A stretch of 64,000 bases of DNA from Troglohyphantes excavatus (taxonomy: Eukaryota > Arthropoda > Arachnida > Araneae > Linyphiidae): the NCBI GenBank assembly GCA_963932185.1, contig OZ010671.1, positions 36,617,131-36,681,130 of the forward strand, given 5' to 3'. The position numbers and the translations under genes were made by a program. Shown here in pieces: positions 31,620 through 42,281 of this stretch. The notes below the pieces were generated by a model. It did no database searches and had not been told where the DNA came from. It worked only from the letters and a program-made list of their open reading frames with translations. Positions within the stretch are counted from its first letter, which is position 1; every line of letters begins with the position of its first letter.

Positions 31620-34240
31620 GTGACTAAAATATTTTTCAATGCATTTAAGCCACTTTTTTTTTGTGATTCCGCGGAACCCTTTACATCTTTTCAATGCATT
31701 TAAGCCATTTATCTTTGTGATCACGCGGACTCCCTTGCATCTTTTCAATGCATTTAAGTCACTTTTCTGTGTGATCCCGCGGACCCCTTTACATCTTTTC
31801 AATGCATTTAAGCCATTTATCTTTGTGATCCCGCGGACTCCCTTGCATCTTTTCAATGCATTTAAGCCACTTTTTTTTGTGATCCCGCGGACCCCTTTAC
31901 ATCTTTTCAATGCATTTAAGCCACTTTTCTGTGTGTTCCTGCGGACCCCTTACACCTTTTTAATGCATTTAAGCCATTTATCTTTGTAATCTCGCGGACT
32001 CGCTTGCATCTTTTCAATGCATTTAAGACATTTATCTTTGTGATCCCGCGGACCCCTTTACATCTTTTCAATGCATTTAAGCCACTTTTCTGTGTGATCC
32101 CGTGGACCCCCTTTCATCTTTTCAATGCATTTAAGCCCATGTTTTTTGTGATCCCGCGGACTTCTTTACATCTTTTCAATGCATTTAAGCCACTTTTCTG
32201 TGTGATCCTGCTGTCCCCCTTACATCTTTTCAATGCATTTAAGCCCCTTTTTTTGTGATCCCGCAGACCCCCTTCCATATTTTCAATGAATTTAAGCCAT
32301 TTATCTTTTTGATCCCGCGGACTTCCTTGCATCTTTTCAATGCATTTAAGCCACTTTTCTGTGTGATCCCGCGGACCCCCTTGCATCTTCTCAATGCATT
32401 TAAGCCCCTTTTTTTTGTGATCCCGCAGACCCCCTTCCATATTTTCAATGCATTTAAGCCAATGTTTTTTTTGTGATCCCGCGGACTCCTTTACATCTTT
32501 TCAATGCATTTAAGCCACTTTACTTTGTGATCCCGCGGACCCCCTCACACCTTTTCAATGCATTAAGACATTTATCTTTGTGATCTCGAGGACCCTCTTA
32601 CATCTTTTCAATGCATTTAAGCCAATGTTTTTTTGTGGTCCCGCGGACTTCTTTACATCTTTTCAATGCATTTAAGCCACTTTTCTGTGTGATCCTGCGG
32701 ACCACCTTACATCTTTTCAATGCATTTAAGCCATTTATCTTTGTGATCCCGCGGACTCCCTTGCATATTTTCAATGCATTTAAGCCACTTTTCTTTGTGA
32801 TCCCGCGGACCCCTTTACATCTTTTCAATGCATTTAAGCCATTTATCTTTGTGATCACGCGGACTCCCTTGCATCTTTTCAATGCATTTAAGTCACTTTT
32901 CTGTGTGATCCCGCGGACCCCTTTACATCTTTTCAATGCATTTAAGCCATTTATCTTTGTGATCCCGCGGACTCCCTTGCATCTTTTCAATGCATTTAAG
33001 CCACTTTTTTTTGTGATCCCGCGGACCCCTTTACATCTTTTCAATGCATTTAAGCCACTTTTCTGTGTGTTCCTGCGGACCCCTTACACCTTTTTAATGC
33101 ATTTAAGCCATTTATCTTTGTAATCTCGCGGACTCGCTTGCATCTTTTCAATGCATTTAAGACATTTATCTTTGTGATCCCGCGGACCCCTTTACATCTT
33201 TTCAATGCATTTAAGCCACTTTTCTGTGTGATCCCGTGGACCCCCTTTCATCTTTTCAATGCATTTAAGCCCATGTTTTTTGTGATCCCGCGGACTTCTT
33301 TACATCTTTTCAATGCATTTAAGCCACTTTTCTGTGTGATCCTGCTGTCCCCCTTACATCTTTTCAATGCATTTAAGCCCCTTTTTTTGTGATCCCGCAG
33401 ACCCCCTTCCATATTTTCAATGAATTTAAGCCATTTATCTTTTTGATCCCGCGGACTTCCTTGCATCTTTTCAATGCATTTAAGCCACTTTTCTGTGTGA
33501 TCCCGCGGACCCCCTTGCATCTTCTCAATGCATTTAAGCCCCTTTTTTTTGTGATCCCGCAGACCCCCTTCCATATTTTCAATGCATTTAAGCCAATGTT
33601 TTTTTTGTGATCCCGCGGACTCCTTTACATCTTTTCAATGCATTTAAGCCACTTCACTTTGTGATCCCGCGGACCCCCTCACACCTTTTCAATGCATTAA
33701 GACATTTATCTTTGTGATCTCGAGGACCCTCTTACATCTTTTCAATGCATTTAAGCCAATGTTTTTTTGTGGTCCCGCGGACTTCTTTACATCTTTTCAA
33801 TGCATTTAAGCCACTTTTCTGTGTGATCCTGCGGACCACCTTACATCTTTTCAATGCATTTAAGCCATTTATCTTTGTGATCCCGCGGACTCCCTTGCAT
33901 ATTTTCAATGCATTTAAGCCACTTTTCTTTGTGATCCCGCGGACCCCCTCACACCTTTTCAATGCATTTAAGCCATTTATCTTTGTGATCTCGCGGACTC
34001 CCTTACATCTTTTCAATGCATTTAAGCCATTTATCTTTGTGATCCCGCGGACCCCCTTGCATCTTCTCAATGCATTTAAGCCACTTTTTTTGTGATCCCG
34101 CGGACCCCTTTATATCTTTTTAATGCATTTAAGCCACTTATCTTTGTGATCCCGCAGACCCCTTTACATCTTTTCAATGCATTTAAGCCACTTTTTTTTT
34201 GTGATCCCGCGGACCCCCTTACATCGACCCGCGGACCCGT
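31620..34240. repeat. 54-bp satellite array, ~48 units, with a 1134-bp (21-unit) higher-order repeat
   Basis: The unit reads CTTTTCAATGCATTTAAGCC, then about 10 variable bases, then GTGATCCCGCGGACCCC and TTACAT. Units differ mainly in the middle (CACTTTTCTGT versus ATTTATCTTT). Blocks ~31660-32793 and ~32794-33927 are nearly identical at a 1134-bp offset, that is 21 x 54. Because 54 is divisible by three and the unit has stop-free frames on both strands, it shows long open frames in both directions (18-residue repeats such as HLFNAFKPLFCVIPRTPL). I regard these as a by-product of the repeat, not as a gene. The array ends about 80 bp before the RING exon. Confidence 0.95.
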
Positions 34241-34317
34241 GTCTTTTAGGAACCACTGCACTATAAGTCATCGATACATTAAATGGTAATATTCATCCCA
34301 TGTTATCCCCCCCACAG

Positions 34318-34539
34318 TGCGGAGTTGTGTCCAGCATGTCTGACGAGAGTGTGCAGCTGGAGAATGTGGAGTTCGTGCAGTCGTGCCCCATGCAGTACCG
34401 GTGTAGGCGCTGCAGCAGCCTCGACTCCACGCTGAATAGGGCACGCTGCGGACACGGCTTCTGCGGGCGGTGCGTCAATCTGGTACGGGCAGCACGGTTC
34501 CAGTGTCCCGTCGACTCGAGATCGGTCGAGAAGAAAGAG
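34318..34539 (+). CDS. First coding exon of a TRAF-like C3HC3D RING protein (partial)
   Basis: A strong acceptor (pyrimidine run CCCCCCCACAG|) opens the exon, the ATG is at 34336, and the donor is GAG|GTGAGT at 34540. It gives 68 codons, phase 0. A RING finger is complete by residue 60: C23, C26, C38, H40, C43, C46, C57 and D60, with RCGHGFCGRC as core and CPVD at the end. A final Asp ligand with a CP.D ending is typical of TRAF adaptors, which place the RING at the N-terminus before TRAF zinc fingers and a MATH domain. Known TRAFs relay signals from TNF/Toll-type receptors, often as E3 ubiquitin ligases. The exon is far GC-richer than its surroundings. No following zinc-finger or MATH exon was found before 64000, so it may be a TRAF gene with a very long intron, or a short RING paralogue. 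The 18 bp before the ATG are also open. Confidence 0.8.
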
Positions 34540-34626
34540 GTGAGTTGCTATCCTATCTAGTAAAAAAAATAATTCTAGCATGGTCTTTGGGTTTGAATAG
34601 GGTACTTTTCTTTTCGTTGACAGAAT

Positions 34627-35182
34627 CAGGGTTCGAAATTAGAAGATAAGTTTTTCGTCATTGGTACTTAAAAATTTTTTTTAGTTGCCAAAATGCTCTG
34701 CCAACAATTTTTTTTAGTTGCCAAAATGTTCTGCTAACAATTTTTTTTAGTTGCCAAAACGTTCTGCTAACAATTTTTTTTAGTTGTCAAAATGTTCTGT
34801 TAACAATTTTTTTTAGTTGCCAAAATCTTCTGCTTATGCGTCATTTTAAAATAATTCAAATTGCTTAAGCAGAGCTGCCAATTTTTACGATATTTTTGTA
34901 ATTTTTAAAGCTTCTTTTGCATAAAATGTGAAACATGTTTTCATTTGTACTCTAAAAATATCACCGTCTTACTGACAAAATTACTAGAAAATTTGACGGT
35001 AATTATTGAAAATCAACTGTTTAGACTTAAAAAATGACGACTGGGTGTAAAAATAAGATCTTCAAGCTGACGTTTTTATAAAAAGTTAGGCGTCAAAAAT
35101 GGCGTCTAAGTGTAAAATTATAGTTGTTAAACTTAAATTTTAGGTGCAGAATTCGACTAACGACCACTAATTTCGAACCTTG
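34627..35182. mobile_element. hAT-like element CAGGGTTCGAAATTAG
   Basis: Inverted ends CAGGGTTCGAAATTAG and CTAATTTCGAACCTTG. It is 556 bp, non-coding, with a 33-bp tandem array near its left end. It starts only 87 bp after the RING exon donor. No clear target duplication. Confidence 0.75.
34673..34833. repeat. 33-bp tandem repeat, ~4.9 copies
   Basis: Unit AATTTTTTTTAGTTGCC then AAAATGTTCTGCTAAC. Starts fall at 34673, 34706, 34739, 34772 and 34805, with one to three changes between units. It lies inside the hAT-like element. Confidence 0.9.
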
Positions 35183-36014
35183 AGTCAGATACTTTAACAC
35201 GTAACCAAAACGACCGCCTTGGTCGCGCAATCGTATATGCTATTTAAAGTGACAACCACATCTTATTGTTAATGAAATTAAGCTATAATCCATGTTGAAA
35301 GGTCGACTGAAAACATCAATAGACCAATGATCGCCGTGTTTGTTTTTCAGGAAACGACCTCAAAGTTTTAAGTTTTTACTTACTTCGACATGTTGATCTG
35401 TCTTTATTATAATGTGTATTGTTGTTTTCGGGTTTGATAACCACAAGTTTTATTTCTATTGTGATAAATCTCGTCAAGCTATATTCATAGATATCGATAA
35501 TTAAAAAAAAAATGGGCTTGTTTTTTTTGAATTCTCAGACTCCAAATGTGAATGGTAAATACATTTGTATGCCGCATCCAGGGATTTTATGCTTTGAAAT
35601 ATTAGTAATTCTACTCTCAACTATTTTTTTCCTTTTCTTTCATTCTCCTGCATTTTAATTTTCTATTTTGATAAAATCTCCATTTTATTAAATCGCCATT
35701 TTTATAAAAGCTTCATTTTAATAAACTCCATTTTAACACAATTGGTGTACTGCATAATATATTTCCTAAACCCATGATTACCATGGATACAGAAAAACAA
35801 TGGCCGATAATTTTTGACCAACCTGTACATTATTACAATTTTTACGCCTTGAAATAGTTTTAGTTCTATGTAAATAAAGTTAATTGAAGATTTTAATATC
35901 AAGTTATAATATCTGCGTTATTTTAAATTAAAAAAAATTTAAAGTATAACTTGATATTAAAATCGTTAATGAATTTAACGTTATTCACTATGTCAATATA
36001 ATTGATATTTTTAG
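35183..36014. other. AT-rich, with a 20-bp inverted repeat
   Basis: 35889-35908 (GATTTTAATATCAAGTTATA) is the exact reverse complement of 35945-35964, leaving a 36-nt loop. Nothing else supported. No coding exon was found. Confidence 0.5.
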
Positions 36015-36956
36015 TTAATAAAATAATCTTTAAAAAAAAAGGAAAGCCGATTAAAGAAAATGCGCTAAAAAGTAAAAAATAATTTTTAATTTTACGACCA
36101 AGTTGAAAAAATTAAATTATTTAATATAATTTTTATACTTATTAAAACTTTTCGAAATCGACGCCAAAATTTATATATGATTTTCGTAAATTGGCACCAA
36201 CTTCAAAATGTTGTAATAAGTATAAAATTGATATTAAACAATTAAATTTTTTCAACTTGGTCGTAAAATTAAAAATTATTTTTTACTTTTTAGCGCATTT
36301 TCATTTAGTTGGTTTTCCCTTTTTTTTTAAAGATTATTTTATTTTTCCCTTTTTATTTTTTAATTTAACAGGTGGTTTCGTCCCCTATTATTATTCAACA
36401 AGAAATTCAAGTAGAAACTTGTGCTCAACAATGTATATTGTAAAACACTCCATTTCTATGCCAATAAATGCTGGTTAAACGAAATGTCACTATTGTACAA
36501 CTTCTGTTAAACAATGAAAATATTTTGAATTCGGATTAATTGTTTAAAAAGACTCCGGTTAACCGACATTTTCGGATATATAATAGCCGCATAACCGATT
36601 ATTTTTTTTTTTGCAGATTTTGCCTAAGTGGATTTTTCTCTATCCAACAAAAAAGAATTTTCGAAATCGCACAATTTTTTTTCAACCGTTCATGTAAATT
36701 GAGAATTGCGGATAGTTAAATGCCGGATAACCGGATATTTTTTTCAAATGGCTCTCAAGTAAAACATCCCCTATCCAACAAAAAAAGTTATCCAAATTTT
36801 AAATTAGAACCAAAATCTCGCGCGAACATACATAAAATAAAAATAATAAATAATACATAACAGTCAAATTGATAACCTCCCGACTTGGCGGTTTTAATTT
36901 AAAATTTCTGGCGGTTTTATTTTGGAGTTATGGTTGGCGCGTTGTTCAGTCGTTTA
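36015..36956 (-). repeat. ~0.9-kb interspersed repeat ending in a long palindrome, copy 2
   Basis: Reverse-orientation counterpart of 1797-2668. Its left 330 bp (36015-36345) form a near-complete palindrome starting AAAATAATCTTTAAAAAAAAA and ending with the inverse, both arms carrying the TTTTTAGCGCATTTTC word. It contains TATCCGGTTATCCGGC-like motifs. No frame is open. Confidence 0.75.
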
Positions 36957-39863
36957 ATTTTTTTTTTTTTTCGAATTTAACTACATCAATTTAACAATAA
37001 TGCTATCCGAAAATTAATACTACCAGTTTGAAAATGAGTTATGATGAATCAAGTTAAAATTTGACGAATTATTCATAACGAATTCTGATGTTGAAATATA
37101 ATTTAAATGGAAGTCTCATTCTAGTTAGTAAATAATAATTTAAGCTCACATAAAGTAAACGAAATATATTTTTTCGCGCAGTTCTGTTCGATTTGTTAAC
37201 AAAATATTTACCTGTAATTCTTCTCCGCTTAGTATATGACGTAACGTGAGCTATTTTTATGTCACAACTGACATTGTAATGCAACGTTTTGGAAATTGCG
37301 TGCAGACGTAGGTAGCTGAATAAATGCATGGAAAAGCATCGCTCTTCTGAAACGCGTGTTCGAATATTAAAATGAGAACAGTGAAGAAAAGAACGAAAAA
37401 GATAATAAAACGAAACAATACGCGTAATACGATGCTTTAACGAATATATTGTTATTTTCTGCATTGGATTCTTTATAAAAAATATTCTATAAAAATATAG
37501 TACTTTGTAGTACTTTGAATGTTTTAAAAAATTGGAATGGAATAAGTTTTTTTGTTTTTTATTTATTTATGCGACTGTTCACATGAATTTTCGCAATACA
37601 TTTTCCATTATATTACATAATTTTCTGGATATTTTAGTATTGACTTAGGAATATAATACATAAGTTTAAGTTACAGATAATAAAAAAGCGCAATAAATTA
37701 CTATAGATGTTTTAAAAAAAGATTCTAGTAAAGAATTCTATTAGTTTAAAAAAGATTCTAGTAAAGAATTCTAGTAGTTTAAAAAAGATTCTAGAAAATT
37801 AAAAGATATTAAAATATAAGATATTTAAAATTTTACGAATTTTATTTAAAGGTAATGTAATGGCAATTAAAAATGGCAAACGTTAGAATATGAAGGTAGT
37901 TTCACGAAAAATTTCAAAGTTATATTTTTTCAGTTATTTCCTAGATTTTTTTAAATACATTTCCTAAAATTTTCAAATTGTTTTAAAAAACGTAAACATC
38001 CGATGTTTTTTTTTAAAACTCATTTTCCAGATTAAATATTTTTTTCTTCTAGAATTAAAGAACAAAATAGATTTAAGTAAATGAATTATGATTCGATAAA
38101 ATATAAGAAAATCAAAAGATGCAAATTTTTTATTATTAGAAAAGGGGGGGGGGGGGGGATTAATCAAATATACATTTTATTTCAATATTTTGTGGAATAT
38201 AACGTTACGAAATTTGCTGGAATTTCCACATTAAAACTAATGCATGTAGACGTTCTATTTTTCAATTTACGTTGTGTATGTGCTAAAAATAACAATTCTT
38301 TAACCTAAACGTCAAACAATGATTTTACAAAAATTCTTTGTTCTATATAGTAGTAAACTGCTCTGCAAGAAAGCCAATATTCATAAAAACACGATTCTTT
38401 CCTAAAATATCATAACATCATTTTCGATAGATGGAAAATCGTGAAATCTTTTGATTTAATCGCGAACGATTTTCGCTGTTCAAATAGTTACAAACCAGTA
38501 CGTGGTAATTGAGAAGATAACGCTTAGGATTACGTTTCTTGATTAGCAACCTTTTCCTCAGCATAAGTCGTGATCTGGATATTTTTTAAAAAAAAACTTT
38601 TCTACGAATGTTCCGATTCCAAACGAGGAAGAAGCTTTACTGCTTTTTTAGCATGATTAACCCCAGCGGTAGTAAAGTTAAAGATGCATTTTACAGGATC
38701 TTAATGGTCTCTTTGCTTTTTCAGATAGATTACTCCAAGTTCCCATTTTGCCTTAAATTACTTGCACGCTAAGGCTAACCGAGTCGTTAGTTGGAAGTCT
38801 TTCTTCAAATGGAAAAAAAGGAGCAATTCGTGAGCTATTTTAAAGTACCAGATCTAAGGAACAATCAGCTAAATTTGGGTAGCGGAAATGGCATGTAGTT
38901 TACTCAAAGTTCAGCCATAATAATTTCACATTAAAAAAGTTAATTTTTTTATATTTTATTTTTAATGGAGATTTGTATTTTGGATTGTTTAAATGACATG
39001 GAATAACCCTAAGAATTCTTCATTTTTGTCAAAAGTTCTTGAACTATAAAAACCCCATGGGCTCAATCTGGGAACAGAATTAAGTATAATTATACGCTAA
39101 TGGAGTATCTGATTTAATAGAATGTGAACTTTGACTTGTAATTTATTTAATGAATGAAATATAATTTTTTTTACCGTGGCCGTTGGCATTGAATCAAACT
39201 CTCAAAATTTAATTTGGGGCTCTTTGGTGAAATAAGGTCGCTTCTTCTGACTTTTCTATCCATTATAAAATGTTTCGACGAAGTGAAATGTTATCTTTTT
39301 TAATGAATTTAAACATTCTGTTGGCAATTTATTTTTTAATTACAGCTTTACAGAGAAATTTACGAATTAATATAATTATTGTAAGTGCGTATACATTTTA
39401 AATAAAAAAATTAATATTTTGATATAAAGTGTGCTCCTCTATTTCACAATTTTAAACTAACTAAACCACACATTTAAAAAAAAACGATTAAATAGTTATA
39501 ACATCTCAAATAATTAAGTAGTGAAATAGATCTATTTTTAGCAATAGAAATAATCGTTACGACAAATATATTTTTTTATTAACCGCCTACTAGCTCGAGG
39601 TAACTCGTGTTGATGTCTATGTCAATTACATGTTTTCTCGAGTTTATTCTTAAGGGAAGAATATGGTAATTCTGATGGTTCAGAATACTACTAATTTTTT
39701 TTTATTAAGAATTTTTTTTAATTAAATGTACTTATACCACTACACTTCTACTGCTTAAATAAAAATAATAATTATTTTTTAATTCAGACTTTTAGAAAGA
39801 AAAATGAAGTACAATTTATTTAGAAAATATGCTTTATGTTTGCCCCCTGAACTGTTAAAAATA
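36957..39863. other. Long AT-rich stretch, no gene recognised
   Basis: Contains a short tandem of about 35 bp (TTTAAAAAAGATTCTAGTAA, ~2.5 copies, 37710-37795) and a 15-bp G run (38144-38158). A 131-codon minus-strand open frame (37069-37464) has no family match, biased composition and no exon borders, so I do not call it. Confidence 0.5.
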
Positions 39864-40155
39864 GGTACTCAAAAATAAGTGAAAAGAATGGGAAGAAAGG
39901 TAAATGAGTTGTAATAACTCAGTTTCCGTTTAAGCATTCGACATCAAATAATGCGTGAAAACATCTCTTGAACAACTATTTTAGGTTTGTCAGGTCGCTT
40001 TGCTAAGATGGCTAGAACAGAAGCTGATATTAGCAATATTAAATAATACTTCTCATTTTTGAGAAAGTACGATAACTTAAATTTGAGTACGTCATCGCTC
40101 ATTTACGATGCAATTGTACTCAAAGAAAAGGTTCAGGTACTCATTTTTAAGTACT
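39864..40155 (+). mobile_element. ~290-bp MITE, GGTACTCAAAAATAAG family, copy 1
   Basis: Starts GGTACTCAAAAATAAGTG and ends CAGGTACTCATTTTTAAGTA, which are imperfect inverses. The body is repeated in reverse at 41295-41583, sharing TTTGTCAGGTCGCT and ATCGCTCATTTACGATGCAA. Confidence 0.75.
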
Positions 40156-40405
40156 ATTTTATTGATAGTGCAACAATAAACGCAAAAAACTTACTAAACT
40201 TTCATGGGATATTTCAATAACATGTATATTTTGTTCCATTATTATTAATTTATATTGATCATTAATTTCTATCGCAAATCGAATATTACAAGTAATTAAA
40301 TTTTCAATCGTTTCACAAAATATCATCCACAAATAAATTAACATAATAACTACATAAGTCTTGAAAAAAGTCTAAAGTTTCTCAATTCTGATCTTGATCA
40401 ACACT

Positions 40406-40799
40406 GACGGTGTGATGTTTTATTGACCCGTCTCCGCATAGGTCATTCAAGAGCAACGCATAAGCACCTATTGCTCAACGAAACCGCCCCGCTGTGTCAT
40501 CATTGCCAACAACCTCTCTCCATAATTCATATTTTAACTTCTTGTCCTCGTCTTAGACTTTTATATAATCGCTTTTTTAATACTTCATCTCCCCATTTGT
40601 CGTATTTATTGAATCACCCACCTCATTCATCATTATTTATCTTTTTAAACTACTCAGGATTTTTACCTTTGATTTGAAATTATTTTGTTTATGTGTAAAA
40701 TTTTAGAATTTTAACGTTGGTTTGTAACATCTAGAGTTTGGCGCAGCTTGGCCACATTTGGCCCTTGCGCCATTAAACCCCATCTAACCAACCAACCAA
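40406..40799 (+). mobile_element. 5'-truncated non-LTR retrotransposon (LINE) with 13-bp target duplication
   Basis: Flanked by CTTGATCAACACT at 40393-40405 and 40800-40812. The open frame from about 40417 to 40677 encodes the RNase H/C-terminal end typical of Jockey/I-type elements: LLTRLRIGHSRATHKHLLL, then CHHCQQPLSIIHILTSCPR. A short 3' UTR follows, ending in CTAACCAACCAACCAA, a tandem tail instead of poly(A). The frame is open to its stop, so the insertion is fairly young. Only the last ~390 bp were copied. Confidence 0.9.
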
Positions 40800-41294
40800 C
40801 TTGATCAACACTTCTATCGGCAAGTTTCAATGACGCAACTTCGAAGGGCATAATAATTCTTCTTTTTCACCTTGCTTACCTGGAACTTTTCATGCTAAAC
40901 CGGTTGCGTACTTCAATAGACGAAGTAAAACAACTCGGTGTCTTCGCTTTCATAAAAGGAAAGTTGTGAAAATCTACACTTCTAATTCTTGTGCAAGGTA
41001 TTTAATTCACGGTTGCGGAAATGTATTTAAAAAGGTTTATAGATTAATAACCATGAATTTGACACTGAGCTTAGAAGAAGGTTAAAATTGTAAAGTTGTT
41101 TTCTCCGTAAATTGCTCTATTTTACATTCTCAATGCATGTATATTATATATGTATTTTAATTATTATTATTTTAATAGATGTAGCTTCTAAAAAAAACAC
41201 CCCAACGGTTTAAATTTGAAAATTTTTTCACCATTAATTATTTTTATGAATTTAAAGTTTATGTATTGACAAAAAAAACTATACTGTAAAAGAA

Positions 41295-41583
41295 AGTACT
41301 TAAAAATGAGTACCTGAACCTACTCGTTTTTCTTTGAGTAGAATTGCATCGTAAATGAGCGATGAGGTACTCAAATTTAAGCAACCATACTTTTTTAAAA
41401 ATTGAACAGTGTGATTTAATATTTCTGATGTCAGCTTCTATTTAAGACATCCTAACAGAGCGACCTGACAAACTTAAAATAGGTGTTCAGAATATGGTTT
41501 TCCATATTATTTGATGTCGATTGTTTAAATGGAAACTGAGTTATTAAAACTGAATTATCTTACTTCCCATTATTTTGGTACAC
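41295..41583 (-). mobile_element. ~290-bp MITE, GGTACTCAAAAATAAG family, copy 2
   Basis: Reverse-complement counterpart of 39864-40155, starting AGTACTTAAAAATGAGTACC and ending TTATTTTGGTACACC. Together the two form a long inverted repeat 1.7 kb across, with the LINE between them. Confidence 0.75.
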
Positions 41584-41619
41584 CTTTTTTAACAATTCTT
41601 CTCTTTATAACCTTTTCAC

Positions 41620-41660
41620 GTCGCCCTGGTAGCTTAACGGATAAGGTTCTGGACAGCAGT
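41620..41660 (+). mobile_element. tRNA-like head fragment
   Basis: TCGCCCTGGTAGCTTAACGG then ATAAGGTTCTGGAC resembles a tRNA D-arm and box A. No anticodon arm or box B follows, so it is not a tRNA gene. Probably a broken SINE head. Confidence 0.35.
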
Positions 41661-41890
41661 TAAATTAAAAAGTCTATACAACTGTGCTTTTATTTTATTG
41701 AAAATAAATTAGCGAATCAAAGTGTGTGTTCTATTCCATAAAAACGACCCGAAAGATGTAATAATAACCCGAAAGATGTAACGGTAATGTATATTGAATA
41801 AACAGTATTACTTGTAATTTTGTTTGTAAATTGAAATTAAATACTTATTTGGTTTTGTAAATCGAATTAAACCTTTTTTCTTAACGAATT

Positions 41891-42270
41891 AAGGCCCACC
41901 AGTTGTGGCCCAGTGGATAAAGACGTTCGGCTAGTAATCAGAGGATTGCGAGTTCGATCCCGACAAATGGACTTGAAAAAAAAAATAGTAAAAATGTTGT
42001 GATCTTCCGATCGGAGGTTTGCGAGATTCGCTACTAAAATACTAGGAAGCCGTCTAAAAATATCCAACAATTACACTGGTGTGTATACGGGACTGGTGTA
42101 CTACTGATCGAGTTCCAATGCCCTGACGCCTATTGAGGTTGTGTTTGGTGCCAGCTCAGGTGTTTTCCTCGTCATCTGACCATGGTTCAAAACTACGAGG
42201 CATTGTTCCCGGCACCTAACCGTCGCCAATAGCCCAATAGCAGCTTTAGCGCGACGTTGATTAACCAAAC
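41891..42270 (+). mobile_element. tRNA-derived SINE, full length
   Basis: Target duplication CTTAACGAATT (41880-41890) and CTTAATGAATT (42271-42281), 10 of 11 matching. The head has a box A-like GTGGCCCAGTGGATAAAG and a box B-like GAGTTCGATCC. The body contains TCATCTGACCATGGTTCAAA. The tail has CCGTCGCCAATAGCCCAATA, then TTAGCGCGACGTTGATTAACC. Best reference copy in the window, at 380 bp. Confidence 0.9.
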
Positions 42271-42281
42271 CTTAATGAATT

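Noticed and set aside
31639..33610. Long open frames on both strands encoding HLFNAFKP- or GLNALKRCKG-type repeat peptides
   Set aside because: They are automatic products of a stop-free 54-bp satellite unit. They occur in both directions, restart at every unit disruption, and show no start context or splice borders.
31620..34240. CRISPR array
   Set aside because: Regular 54-bp period, but the variable part is only a few alternative versions of one sequence, not unique spacers, and the genome is eukaryotic.
37069..37464. 131-codon minus-strand frame as a gene
   Set aside because: Biased Arg/Ile/Tyr/Leu composition typical of AT-rich chance frames, with no family match, exon borders or nearby poly(A) signal.
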